A stretch of DNA of 53,137 bases from JACKLD01 sp049297695 (lineage in GTDB: Bacteria > Pseudomonadota > Alphaproteobacteria > UBA2136 > UBA6156), in contig JBAQUT010000027.1 in the NCBI GenBank assembly GCA_049297695.1, forward strand, positions 1 to 53,137. The letters are read 5' to 3'. The position numbers and the translations under genes are program-made. Below the pieces are notes generated by a model that worked only from the letters and a program-made list of their open reading frames with translations, searched no databases and was not told where the DNA came from. This document shows positions 1 to 7,505 of the stretch, piece after piece. Every line of letters begins with the position of its first letter. Positions within the stretch are counted from its first letter, which is position 1.

Positions 1-891
1 CACCACAGGCAAGCCTTGGGCTTTCACCTTCATCAACTTCAACGTTTGGGCCACCCCCGCCGCCGTGATGGCACACAGGGTGGCCATACCATCCGGCGTG
101 CCAATAACCTTGTTCAAGATCCCGTCAAACTCATGCCGGTGCGCACTCCGGGGCAACTTTTTCCCAAAAAATCCAATATCTTTCATCACCCCTGCCACCA
201 CGGCCTTATCCGCCATGCCCAACAGCGCAATCCGCCCGTTGCGGTCAAAAGCTTTCTTCTCCCACCGCTGCATCCACAGGTCGCACAACCCCACACCAGG
301 CCCACAATCCGCCGCTAAAATCTCACCCTTGGGTCCAAAATACGTCAGGTTAGCCACCCCACCCAAATTGAGAACAGCAACATCTTTTTCTTTTCTTTGA
401 CCTCTGACCTTAGACCTAAGACCTACCAAAACAGCCTTATGAAACAACGGCACCAACGGCGCCCCCTGCCCCCCCGCTGCCATATCCCGCCGCCGGAAAT
501 CACTCACCACGGGCACCCCAACCAGTTCCGCCAACAGGTGAGCATCCCCCAACTGCCACGTCAAACCTTCCTGCGGCAGGTGGCGGATGGTCTGCCCATG
601 CATCCCCACCACCTCCACACCCTTCAAACTACCAAGCTTCCGCACCGCTTTCACGTATAACCGCGTAATCGCCTGCTCCACCCGCAACACCTCGTCCAAC
701 GCCGCACTCTCACCTTTGGCCAAGGCCATCGCCCGCGCCTTTAATGCGGGGGGGTACGCCACAAAGGCCTTTCCCAACAACTCCACATGGTTTTCTCCAT
801 CCGTCCGCACCAGCACGGCATCCACACCGTCCATACTCGTTCCACTCATCAAGCCCACAGCCTTGTACAAACGGCGTACTTTACGTTTCAT
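1..891 (-). CDS. anmK: Anhydro-N-acetylmuramic acid kinase, 3' end cut by window edge
   Basis: Cytoplasmic kinase of peptidoglycan recycling; it hydrolyses and phosphorylates anhydro-MurNAc to MurNAc-6-phosphate with ATP. The first 297 residues are visible; the family usually has about 370. The hallmark GLMSGTSMDGVD lies at residues 13-24, followed by a MHGQT motif, a QGAPLVP stretch and NLGGVANLT, all typical of AnmK. The ATG at 889-891 is the only reasonable start because the first motif begins at residue 13. Divergent from tyrS with only 24 bases between the starts. Oddity: between FHKAV and NLGGVAN sits a basic insert of about 12 residues encoded over four tandem heptamers (398-425). The frame stays open to base 1. 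Identification is firm. Confidence 0.93.
   Translation of the reverse strand, partial: MKRKVRRLYKAVGLMSGTSMDGVDAVLVRTDGENHVELLGKAFVAYPPALKARAMALAKGESAALDEVLRVEQAITRLYVKAVRKLGSLKGVEVVGMHGQTIRHLPQEGLTWQLGDAHLLAELVGVPVVSDFRRRDMAAGGQGAPLVPLFHKAVLVGLRSKVRGQRKEKDVAVLNLGGVANLTYFGPKGEILAADCGPGVGLCDLWMQRWEKKAFDRNGRIALLGMADKAVVAGVMKDIGFFGKKLPRSAHRHEFDGILNKVIGTPDGMATLCAITAAGVAQTLKLMKVKAQGLPVV
398..425. repeat. Four tandem 7-bp units inside anmK
   Basis: On the + strand the units are TGACCTC, TGACCTT, AGACCTA, AGACCTA, consensus WGACCTH. Their 28 bases are not a multiple of three, yet the surrounding anmK frame is intact, so flanking bases must compensate. They encode part of a basic surface insert that AnmK proteins normally lack. 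Confidence 0.6.
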
Positions 892-908
892 AACGGGCAG
901 TCTATAAC
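881..908 (+). promoter_or_regulatory. Putative tyrS promoter giving a leaderless mRNA
   Basis: TTTACG (881-886), 16-base spacer, TATAAC (903-908). The ATG of tyrS follows 8 bases after the -10 box and no Shine-Dalgarno sequence is present. The opposite strand reads TTATAG over the same bases, which could serve anmK (ATG 12 bases on). Position and spacing are seen; use as promoter is inferred. Confidence 0.4.
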
Positions 909-915
909 AACGGCC

Positions 916-2181
916 ATGAACACACCAGCGACACCTATCCCAGCCCACATTCTCACCGAAGCCAAACGGCAACACGCCATTCTCTCTCAAGGTACTGCCC
1001 AAATCCTTCCAGGCCCCGATGCTAATGGGTTAGATGGCCTTCACCATAAACTTATCCAGTCCCTAACAAACCAACGTCCTCTCAAGGTTAAACTTGGAAT
1101 GGACCCAACCGCCCCCGATCTTCACTTAGGCCATACCGTCGTGCTCAACGGCATGCGCCGCTTCCAAGATCTTGGCCACATCGCCCAACCTTTGATTGGC
1201 GACTATACGGCCCGTATTGGAGACCCAGCTGGCCGTAACAAAACCCGCCCCCCTTTGTCGGGCGAACAAATCGATGCCAACGCCCAAACTTACTACAACC
1301 AAATCTTTAAGGTTTTAGATAACAATCCTGCTAAATTGGAGCTTCTGTACAATGGCAGCTGGTTAAAAAACCTCAGCTTTGCCGATACCATCAAACTTTG
1401 CGCCCAAGTTACCGTGGCCCAAATCATTGCACGGGAAGATTTTGCAAAGCGCCTTGAAGAACAAACCCCCATATCCATGCACGAACTTCTCTACCCTATT
1501 ATGCAAGGTTACGACAGTGTCGCCATGGAGTGTGATATTGAATTCGGCGGCACAGACCAAACATTCAACTGCCTCATGGGCCGTCAATTGATGGATGCCC
1601 GCAGTATGGCCCCCCAGATTGTTATGACTTTCCCTCTGCTGGAAGGACTGGACGGAACTGAAAAAATGTCCAAATCCAAAGGCAACTATATCGGTATCGC
1701 TGAAAATCCGACCGACATGTACGGAAAAACCATGAGCATTTCCGATACTCTCATGAACCGCTGGTACGATTTACTGACCGATATTCCCGCAACCGAACGC
1801 CCCAACCACCCCATGGACGCCAAAAAGAAACTGGCTTTCATTCTGACAGAACGATTCCACGATACAGCCGCCGCTACAATCGCCGCCGAATCTTTCACCC
1901 AACGCTTCAGCAAACGAGATATCACCGTTGGAGCAGAAGATTATCGTATTGATGCAACTATGTTAGAAAGTGCGCTGTTCATGCTTGTGTATTATTCTAA
2001 GGCCGCCGAGTCCAAATCCAAAGCACGAGCTCTTGTTGAACAGGGCGCTGTTCGTATTAACGGAACAACCTTTAGAGACCCTATGGCTCGGGTGAATATG
2101 TGTATTGAAACAGTTTACTCTTCGGGGAAAGACACTATCTTTGAGGTCGGTAAACTCTTTGCCCGCAGACTTATCATCTAA
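916..2181 (+). CDS. tyrS: Tyrosyl-tRNA synthetase
   Basis: Class I aminoacyl-tRNA synthetase charging tRNA-Tyr in the cytoplasm; 421 residues, normal for the family. The HIGH signature appears as HLGH at residues 70-73 within GMDPTAPDLHLGH, and KMSKS at 250-254 within GTEKMSKSKGNYIG. The C-terminal S4-type RNA-binding domain contains KSKARALVEQGAVRING. The pattern fits the second bacterial TyrRS subfamily. An upstream ATG at 787 in the same frame would add 43 residues that are shadow sequence of anmK, so I chose 916, where a -10-like box sits 8 bases upstream and no ribosome-binding site is visible. Firm identification; the start is the less certain part. Confidence 0.95.
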   Translation: MNTPATPIPAHILTEAKRQHAILSQGTAQILPGPDANGLDGLHHKLIQSLTNQRPLKVKLGMDPTAPDLHLGHTVVLNGMRRFQDLGHIAQPLIGDYTARIGDPAGRNKTRPPLSGEQIDANAQTYYNQIFKVLDNNPAKLELLYNGSWLKNLSFADTIKLCAQVTVAQIIAREDFAKRLEEQTPISMHELLYPIMQGYDSVAMECDIEFGGTDQTFNCLMGRQLMDARSMAPQIVMTFPLLEGLDGTEKMSKSKGNYIGIAENPTDMYGKTMSISDTLMNRWYDLLTDIPATERPNHPMDAKKKLAFILTERFHDTAAATIAAESFTQRFSKRDITVGAEDYRIDATMLESALFMLVYYSKAAESKSKARALVEQGAVRINGTTFRDPMARVNMCIETVYSSGKDTIFEVGKLFARRLII

Positions 2182-2226
2182 GCACATTGCAAAAAGAACT
2201 ACGCCCTGCTGGTGCACGCTAACTAA

Positions 2227-2730
2227 CTAAAACCGTTCGTCGTTCAACTTCTCAAAATACCCCACCACACGCCCCCACACATTGGGGCGTTGGGCTTGGG
2301 CCGTTTTTTCGTCATGCATCCGCATGTTTTCCCCCACCCGCACCAAAGCCTTCATACCGTTTAAAACCCAATGTATCTGGTCTTCATCGGCACACTCACC
2401 CCGTACAACGCACTCCAAAAATTGCTCCCCTTGCACACGCATAAAATCCGAACCTTTCAATACCGAAAGAAACGGCATTACACATTGGTTCACACCATCG
2501 CAGTACGCACGGTTATCAGAATACGTTGGGTGGTTCACATCAACAGGGTTGTTATACTCATCTTCCATGCTTCGACATATTTTAGAAGCCTCCATCCCCA
2601 AACGGGCGGCACAATCATCCCATTGGCGCAACACGTCATAACTATCCACGCTTTTCAAGCGATCTATAACCAGCCGTGCCCGCGCCAACATCTTGCGGTT
2701 GTAAGGCCCAAAGGCAATGTTCTGTGTCAT
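2227..2730 (-). CDS. Hypothetical protein, 167 aa
   Basis: I do not recognise this protein. It is hydrophilic, has no signal peptide or membrane segment, is mostly predicted helical and carries several cysteines (CAAR, ICRS, YCDG, QCV, ECVVRGEC). It begins MTQNIAF. It runs convergent to tyrS and divergent from the GntR-type regulator; the two divergent starts share about 125 bases containing the inverted motif at 2777-2811. It may be controlled by that regulator, but this rests on arrangement only. Reading frame length and the clean gap on both sides make it a likely real gene. Confidence 0.6.
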   Translation of the reverse strand: MTQNIAFGPYNRKMLARARLVIDRLKSVDSYDVLRQWDDCAARLGMEASKICRSMEDEYNNPVDVNHPTYSDNRAYCDGVNQCVMPFLSVLKGSDFMRVQGEQFLECVVRGECADEDQIHWVLNGMKALVRVGENMRMHDEKTAQAQRPNVWGRVVGYFEKLNDERF

Positions 2731-2776
2731 GTAAAACTTTTTACCCTATTTTGTGCCCAATGTATACCCACCCCCC

Positions 2777-2811
2777 TTGCACTAGCATACAACTTTGTAT
2801 ATGGTGCACAG
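2777..2811. promoter_or_regulatory. Candidate operator/promoter between orphan gene and GntR-type gene
   Basis: Contains TTGCAC (2777-2782) and TATATG (2798-2803) in + orientation with a 15-base spacer, framed by outer inverted arms TGCAC/GTGCA. The 11-mer CACTAGCATAC (2780-2790) and the 8-mer ATGGTGCA recur upstream of fliD at 46489-46511. This makes it a candidate binding site for the adjacent regulator, with autoregulation likely for such an arrangement. Confidence 0.35.
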
Positions 2812-2855
2812 CAAGACCACTAAAAACAACAAAAAACAGGGGAGTAAACAAAGGG

Positions 2856-3605
2856 ATGAGCAAGTATATGAGCCAACAGCAAGGTAACCTGGACAGCATG
2901 GTGCGCGAGTCGCTCCGTCAAAAGATCATCGCCGGTGAAATGGAAGGTGGCTACCACCTGTCCGAACTGAAGATTTCTAAAGAATATAATGTGTCCCGCA
3001 CACCTGTGCGCGAAGCCCTGTGCGCCCTGTGCGCCGATGGCCTGGTGGAAATGGTGCCCCACCGCGGCGCCTTTGTGGCCCACGCCGCCCCCCACAGCAA
3101 AACCGATCAAATTACCGCCTATACCTTGTTTATGGGTTTGGCTGCCAAACAGGCTGCCGAAAAGGCCAACATCGAAATGCTGATGGACTTGGAAACCGCT
3201 TTCGCCTTTGCCAGCGACACCTCCAAAACCAGCACGGCCGATTACATCAGCCAGTTTGAAACCGCGATGGATATGGTGGAAAAAGTGGCCAACAGCCCCA
3301 CGATTTCCGAATCTATTTCCATGGTCAAACGCCGCACCAACATGGTGGAGTTCTTCGCCCAAGCCAGCACCCAACGTGCCGAGGTGAACACGCAGATGAA
3401 CCTGCTGCTCGCCGCTTTGAAACGCAAAAAGGCTGACAGCGCTGAAAAATCCATGCGCCAAGTTACCCAACAACTGGCCAACGCTTACATCGCCAGCCGC
3501 CGCAGCACCGGCAGCCAGGCCGAAAGCGTGACCGAAGGCATGAACCAAGCCTTTGCTCCCAAAGAGTACAAGCGCACCCACACCAGCCGCAACAGCGCCA
3601 ACTAA
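2856..3605 (+). CDS. GntR-family transcriptional regulator, FCD-like
   Basis: DNA-binding regulator of 249 residues. The N-terminal winged helix-turn-helix (about residues 12-75) shows the GntR pattern: LRQKIIAGEMEGGYHLSE, ISKEYNVSRTPVREAL, then LVEMVPHRGAFVA. The C-terminal half is all-helical and laid out like an FCD effector domain, but the histidines and aspartate that usually bind metal in FCD are not at the expected places (ETAMDMVEKVANS in place of the usual FH..L...A.N pattern). Start 2856 is preceded by AGGGGAG. No metabolic neighbour hints at a ligand; a shared motif upstream of fliD hints at a flagellar link. A rho-independent terminator follows. Confidence 0.85.
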   Translation: MSKYMSQQQGNLDSMVRESLRQKIIAGEMEGGYHLSELKISKEYNVSRTPVREALCALCADGLVEMVPHRGAFVAHAAPHSKTDQITAYTLFMGLAAKQAAEKANIEMLMDLETAFAFASDTSKTSTADYISQFETAMDMVEKVANSPTISESISMVKRRTNMVEFFAQASTQRAEVNTQMNLLLAALKRKKADSAEKSMRQVTQQLANAYIASRRSTGSQAESVTEGMNQAFAPKEYKRTHTSRNSAN

Positions 3606-3626
3606 GCGGCCTGTAGTAGTATGTTT

Positions 3627-3653
3627 AAAAAGGCCCTTTTAAGGGCCTTTTTT
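3627..3653 (+). terminator. Rho-independent terminator of the GntR-type gene
   Basis: AAAAAGGCCC, short T-rich loop, AAGGGCC then six T. Lies 22 bases after the stop codon; the A-run on the left also makes it usable from the other side. Confidence 0.85.
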
Positions 3654-3654
3654 A

Positions 3655-3750
3655 GGGGTTAAGGGGGCGTAGCCCCCTTGCGGAGGCGTCGTCATTGCGA
3701 GGATCCAAAGCCACCCCCCTTGTGGGGTGGCGGGTGACGACGCAATCTTC
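3655..3750. repeat. Composite palindromic repeat (REP-like)
   Basis: A GGGGTTAAGGGGG...CCCCCTT hairpin is followed after a few bases by CGTCATTGCGAGG (about 3690), a CCACCCC/GGGGTGG hairpin and GACGACGCAATC. The same order of hairpin then GTCAT-type repeat occurs at 25159-25225, so this is a genome repeat rather than a gene. The 256-base gap it occupies holds nothing else recognisable. Confidence 0.65.
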
Positions 3751-3861
3751 CAACTTCCAAAAACCCGATGTTCTTCCTTTAAACATATTTATACTTCTCA
3801 TTTCCCCTTGAAACCCACCCCCAAAGTGCTACTTTAAAACTGTAAGCAAAGGTATGCAGCC

Positions 3862-3993
3862 ATGACCTACTTCCTCCTCATCTCCCTCCCTCTCATGATG
3901 GGCGCGGCGCTGATCGGGGCATGGTTCAAAATATCCCCCTACATTCTTGCCGTCATCCTCATCCTTCTCGGCGCCACGTGGCTGTTCGGGTAA
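3862..3993 (+). CDS. Small membrane protein, 43 aa
   Basis: A very short frame, MTYFLLISLPLMMGAALIGAW at the start, with two hydrophobic segments (about residues 3-20 and 26-42) separated by the short polar turn FKISPY. It would make a helical hairpin in the inner membrane. An in-frame stop lies close upstream and a purine-rich AAAGGT precedes the ATG. It converges on the Wzy-like gene with a 7-base gap. Function unknown. Its continuous hydrophobicity and its exact fit in the gap argue for a real gene; the short length leaves doubt. Confidence 0.5.
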   Translation: MTYFLLISLPLMMGAALIGAWFKISPYILAVILILLGATWLFG

Positions 3994-4000
3994 TCCCGTC

Positions 4001-5401
4001 TTACATCGTGTCAGGCGGCAACGGGTAAGCCTCCCCCGTCACGCCTTCCCACAGTTGCATGGCCGCCATGTTCCCCTGAATAGCCCTGGCCAAAACACTC
4101 ACCATCGCCACATCGCCCTTCACCACCGCCCACATACCCGCGGCATCGGCCAACCATCCTTCCACCCATAGGCTGTCCACCAAATCCCGGTCATCGGGGT
4201 TCATCACGGGGTACAAGCGTGCCGTCAACGGCATCCGCGCCCGCGCCAACGTAGCGTCCCACGGGGCTACCAACAAGCTCATCACCAAAGGTGGTACAGC
4301 TCCCTGCATATCCCCCGCCTTCTCTTTCTGCTCAGATAAATCCATCCATCCACCACTCCACATCGGGTTAGCAGCCAACACATCTTCCAAAGCACCAATC
4401 TTACCACGGGGCATCATCCACGCTCCAAACCCAGCTAAAGCCATGCACCCTGCCAACAGCCCTATCATCCATACCCTGGGCCATCCAGCACTCTCACTCC
4501 GCTGAGGCATACTTTGGGCCAACGCCATTCCCACCACAGGGCCTACCACTCCCACCATCCACACAGGCGCCCCACCCCGCACCAACCACCACAAGCTTAA
4601 TCCCATCATCGCCACCCCTAACGCCGGGTACACCACCCCCCGCCGCCGCAATCTCATACCCCGCACAAACATAGCCAGCATAACTAATACCAATACCCCC
4701 GCCAATATCGCCACAGGGAATCCAACATCCATCAGCACCCGCACCCAGGGCGCCATACCAAGCTCACCCTGCCCCGCACGAGCCATCATGGCCAAAGCCC
4801 CGTCAGAGGCCCCCATTCCCACCCCCAACCAGGGGTTCGCCATCGCCACCTCCCACCCTTGGCGCACGGCAGGCCATGGGCTTCCTTCAACCCCTTGCAC
4901 TACCACCATACATGCCAAACCAACCACAGCAAGGGCATGAAGCCATTGCGGCCGTACCACCATGTTCATCAACGCCTGCCAGCGCTCCGCCGCCCCTACT
5001 CGCCTGCGGCTGGGTATTTCTCCCACCCGCTCCAGCAAACACGCCACATGCAACACCAGCGCTACCTGTACCAACGCGCCTTCCCATACCGTTCCAACCG
5101 TGGCCAACCATGCAAGCCCTTTCAAAGTACGTGTCGCATTTTCTCTCTCCAATCCAACCCCATACCCAAGCCCTACTAATCCCACAACCCCAAGGCCAAA
5201 CAGAGTATAAACATAGTTCATACAAGGGTTTAAGCTGATGTTCCCCGCCAAAGGCCGCTCCAACACCGCCGCCGCCTGCACCCACACAGGGTTTGCCGCC
5301 CATGCCACCATAAGGGGTAAATCCATAGCCTGAACCACCCCCAGCACAACCATAGCTAAACCTAAGCCCACCATAACCTTACACATATATCTTTTTTCCA
5401 T
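4001..5401 (-). CDS. O-antigen polymerase/ligase-like multi-spanning membrane protein
   Basis: 466 residues with about ten hydrophobic helices, rich in Val, Met and Gly, then a soluble tail of about 110 residues. Residues around 170-215 (VRPQWLHALAVV..., then ANPWLGVGMGASDGAL) resemble the periplasmic loop region of Wzy/WaaL-type proteins, where NPWLGVG is a common motif. The tail (residues about 355-466) is helical and could form TPR-like pairs. With the beta-barrel and Wza-like genes transcribed the other way at 5.5-8.2 kb, a role in polymerising or attaching an exported polysaccharide is likely. Family assignment comes from topology plus this motif, so it is probable rather than certain. 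Confidence 0.6.
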   Translation of the reverse strand: MEKRYMCKVMVGLGLAMVVLGVVQAMDLPLMVAWAANPVWVQAAAVLERPLAGNISLNPCMNYVYTLFGLGVVGLVGLGYGVGLERENATRTLKGLAWLATVGTVWEGALVQVALVLHVACLLERVGEIPSRRRVGAAERWQALMNMVVRPQWLHALAVVGLACMVVVQGVEGSPWPAVRQGWEVAMANPWLGVGMGASDGALAMMARAGQGELGMAPWVRVLMDVGFPVAILAGVLVLVMLAMFVRGMRLRRRGVVYPALGVAMMGLSLWWLVRGGAPVWMVGVVGPVVGMALAQSMPQRSESAGWPRVWMIGLLAGCMALAGFGAWMMPRGKIGALEDVLAANPMWSGGWMDLSEQKEKAGDMQGAVPPLVMSLLVAPWDATLARARMPLTARLYPVMNPDDRDLVDSLWVEGWLADAAGMWAVVKGDVAMVSVLARAIQGNMAAMQLWEGVTGEAYPLPPDTM

Positions 5402-5420
5402 AAATAACGCCTCTCAGGGG

Positions 5421-5449
5421 TTTACATCGCCTATTTTGCATACTATATA
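5421..5449 (+). promoter_or_regulatory. Sigma-70-type promoter for the exopolysaccharide export genes
   Basis: TTTACA (5421-5426), 17-base spacer, TATATA (5444-5449); the start codon at 5500 would give a leader of about 43 bases with a Shine-Dalgarno AGGGGA. Good match by sequence; activity is inferred. Confidence 0.55.
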
Positions 5450-5499
5450 GCGCTCATAGGGTGTGGCATCAAGCCTACCTTAAATTCAGGGGACAAACC

Positions 5500-6024
5500 A
5501 TGTTCAAGCCATTTTTGACCATTGCAATCGTAGCATTGGCAACAACCAGCAGCTTGGCCAATGCGGCAACTGCACCTTTAACCGTTTCAGCAACCACAGC
5601 CACCACATGCACAACCGTGCAGGTTCAAACCCACGCCACCAGCCTTATTGCAGCGGCCAACAAAGAAGCCCGTAAACCTCTGTACTCCAGTATTTTTAGT
5701 GGTTGCGGCAACGCTTCTGCCGTAGCGTTGATGAACAACGTTAAAGCAGGCACAACCCCCGCTCAATCCAAAACCATTTTGGAAGAAATCCTGGCCTACC
5801 TGCGCGGCCAAAAAGGCACCGAAGATACTATCGCCCAACTGGTGGATGGCAATGGTGACCTGTTGGCCTTGGCTGGCAGCGATGTTGAGCCTGCAGGCGG
5901 CCCCGATGATGGTGCCAACCAAGATTTCGGCACGAACGACGATGGCACGTTGGAAAACCCCGCCCAAGTCAGCGGCAACCAACCAGCTGCCAAACCACCC
6001 GAACAACCACCCGTTTTGCAATAA
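5500..6024 (+). CDS. Secreted hypothetical protein, 174 aa
   Basis: Starts MFKPFLTIAIVALATTSSLA, a classic Sec signal peptide with cleavage near residues 24-26 (NAA-T). The mature part has two cysteines (TTCTT and SGCGN) able to form one disulfide, a helical middle and an acidic, Pro/Gly/Asn-rich tail (residues about 125-174) that looks disordered. The in-frame ATG at 5500 is preceded by AGGGGA. It is the first gene behind the promoter at 5421 and is separated from the beta-barrel gene by a perfect hairpin. I do not recognise a family; position suggests an accessory of polysaccharide export. Confidence 0.7.
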   Translation: MFKPFLTIAIVALATTSSLANAATAPLTVSATTATTCTTVQVQTHATSLIAAANKEARKPLYSSIFSGCGNASAVALMNNVKAGTTPAQSKTILEEILAYLRGQKGTEDTIAQLVDGNGDLLALAGSDVEPAGGPDDGANQDFGTNDDGTLENPAQVSGNQPAAKPPEQPPVLQ

Positions 6025-6030
6025 CCACAA

Positions 6031-6058
6031 TGTAACAGCCTTGCGTTAGGCTGTTACA
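6031..6058 (+). terminator. Perfect 10-bp hairpin, weak terminator or attenuator
   Basis: TGTAACAGCC, 8-base loop, GGCTGTTACA, directly after the stop of the secreted protein gene. Only TTGTCT follows, so it may thin out rather than end transcription into the beta-barrel gene. Confidence 0.6.
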
Positions 6059-6099
6059 TTGTCTGAAACTTAGTAAATGATAAATTGAGGGAGATTCTT

Positions 6100-7413
6100 A
6101 TGAACACAACTAAAACCAGCCTTCTGGCTCTTGCACTCACCACGGTTGCTAGCTTGGCCACGGCCGAAATGCAAAACACCAACCGCTACAGCATCAACGA
6201 GCGCGTACCGATGAACGCCACCAAATACCGCGCCGAAACATCGGTTGTTCCTGTGAGCCAACGCGTTGCCAAAGAAAATGCCCCTCTGGGCGTGCGTGCC
6301 GGCAGCTTTGTGGTAACCCCCAAGGCCGACCTGGAAGAAACCTACAACGACAACGTGTACGCCACCAAAAACAACACCAAGAGCGATTTCATCACCACGG
6401 TTCGCCCCGAAGTTGCCGTTCAAAGCAACTGGAGCCGCCACGCCCTGAATGCTTTGGCCCGTGCCGAAATGAATAAATTTGCCGATAACTCCTCCGAAAA
6501 CACCAACAACACCGCTCTCGCTATCGATGGCCGCGTGGATGTGATGAAAGAAACATCCCTGGGCGGCGGAGTATCTTGGGTTCGCAACCACGAAGAACGT
6601 GGCGATCCTAACGCCATCGGTAGCAGCGTGGAGCCTACAGCCGTCGACACCAAAACCGCTCGTTTGGGTGCCTACCGTGGTCTGGGCCGCTTCAACGTGC
6701 GCGTAGATGGCGAAGCCAAAACCATCGACTTCAAAAACGGTTACACCACCACTGGCGGCACAGTGAACAACTCATTGCGTGATCGCAACGAATACCTCAC
6801 CAGCGCCCGCGTAGGCTACAAAGCCACTCCTGGAACCGAAGTGTTCGTCAAAGGCGAAATGGACAACCGCGTGTACAACCAAAAAGGCGGTACAACGGTT
6901 AACCGCAGCAACCACGGCGATAAAATCGTAGTGGGTCTGGACATGGAAATGACTGGCAAAACCAAAGCCGAAGTGTACGGCGGTGTTATGAGCCGTAACT
7001 ACGTGGATCCTTCCTTGAAAGACAACAGCGGGTCTGCAACCTACGGTGCCAAACTTCTCTGGAACGCCACCGATATTACCAGCGTTATGGGTAGCATCGA
7101 CCGTAGCATTGAAGAAACGTCCCTCGCCAACAGCTCCGGTTACGAAAACACCTCGTACCGTCTGGGCGTTGAGCACTCTGTGATGCGCAACACCGTTGCC
7201 AACGCAGGCCTGGGCTACACCACCAGCGATTACAAAGGTACGGGCGTTCAACGGAACGACGATGTGCTTATGGCCAACGTCGGCGCAAAATACTACTTCA
7301 ACCGTAACTTCTCAACGGGCGCAAGCTACGAGTTCCGCAACCGCGACAGCAACATCGCCAACGGTGGTTACGACCGTAACGTGTTCATGCTGCGCCTCAC
7401 CGGCACTTACTAA
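6100..7413 (+). CDS. Outer-membrane beta-barrel protein of the polysaccharide export locus (BBP2-like)
   Basis: 437 residues with a signal peptide (MNTTKTSLLALALTTVASLA, cut near residue 22). The mature N-terminus VVTPKADLEETYNDNVYAT followed by SDFITTVRPEVAVQSNWSRH is the typical opening of the BBP2_2 family of putative porins (consensus YDDNVY, SDFI..V.P...QS.W.RH). Many alternating short strands follow and the chain ends in an aromatic-rich strand, VFMLRLTGTY, as expected for a barrel inserted by the BAM machinery. The start at 6100 follows GAGGGAG. Such barrels commonly accompany Wza-like proteins and probably provide the outer-membrane exit or anchor. Family is likely; exact role is inferred. 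Confidence 0.75.
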   Translation: MNTTKTSLLALALTTVASLATAEMQNTNRYSINERVPMNATKYRAETSVVPVSQRVAKENAPLGVRAGSFVVTPKADLEETYNDNVYATKNNTKSDFITTVRPEVAVQSNWSRHALNALARAEMNKFADNSSENTNNTALAIDGRVDVMKETSLGGGVSWVRNHEERGDPNAIGSSVEPTAVDTKTARLGAYRGLGRFNVRVDGEAKTIDFKNGYTTTGGTVNNSLRDRNEYLTSARVGYKATPGTEVFVKGEMDNRVYNQKGGTTVNRSNHGDKIVVGLDMEMTGKTKAEVYGGVMSRNYVDPSLKDNSGSATYGAKLLWNATDITSVMGSIDRSIEETSLANSSGYENTSYRLGVEHSVMRNTVANAGLGYTTSDYKGTGVQRNDDVLMANVGAKYYFNRNFSTGASYEFRNRDSNIANGGYDRNVFMLRLTGTY

Positions 7414-7432
7414 GCCCTTACGGGTGTTACCA

Positions 7433-7452
7433 AAGGGGGCTACGGCCCCCTT
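7433..7452 (+). terminator. Hairpin after the beta-barrel gene
   Basis: AAGGGGGC, TACG loop, GCCCCCTT followed by GTTGTT. Strong GC stem with a T-rich tail; probable rho-independent terminator or partial attenuator before the Wza-like gene. Confidence 0.65.
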
Positions 7453-7505
7453 GTTGTTATAAGGCTAACGGATTATAACACGCTTACCAACCAAGGAGAT
7501 TTCCC

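Noticed and set aside
787..915. Upstream extension of tyrS to an ATG at 787
   Set aside because: The added residues are the reverse-strand shadow of anmK and have no counterpart in TyrRS proteins.
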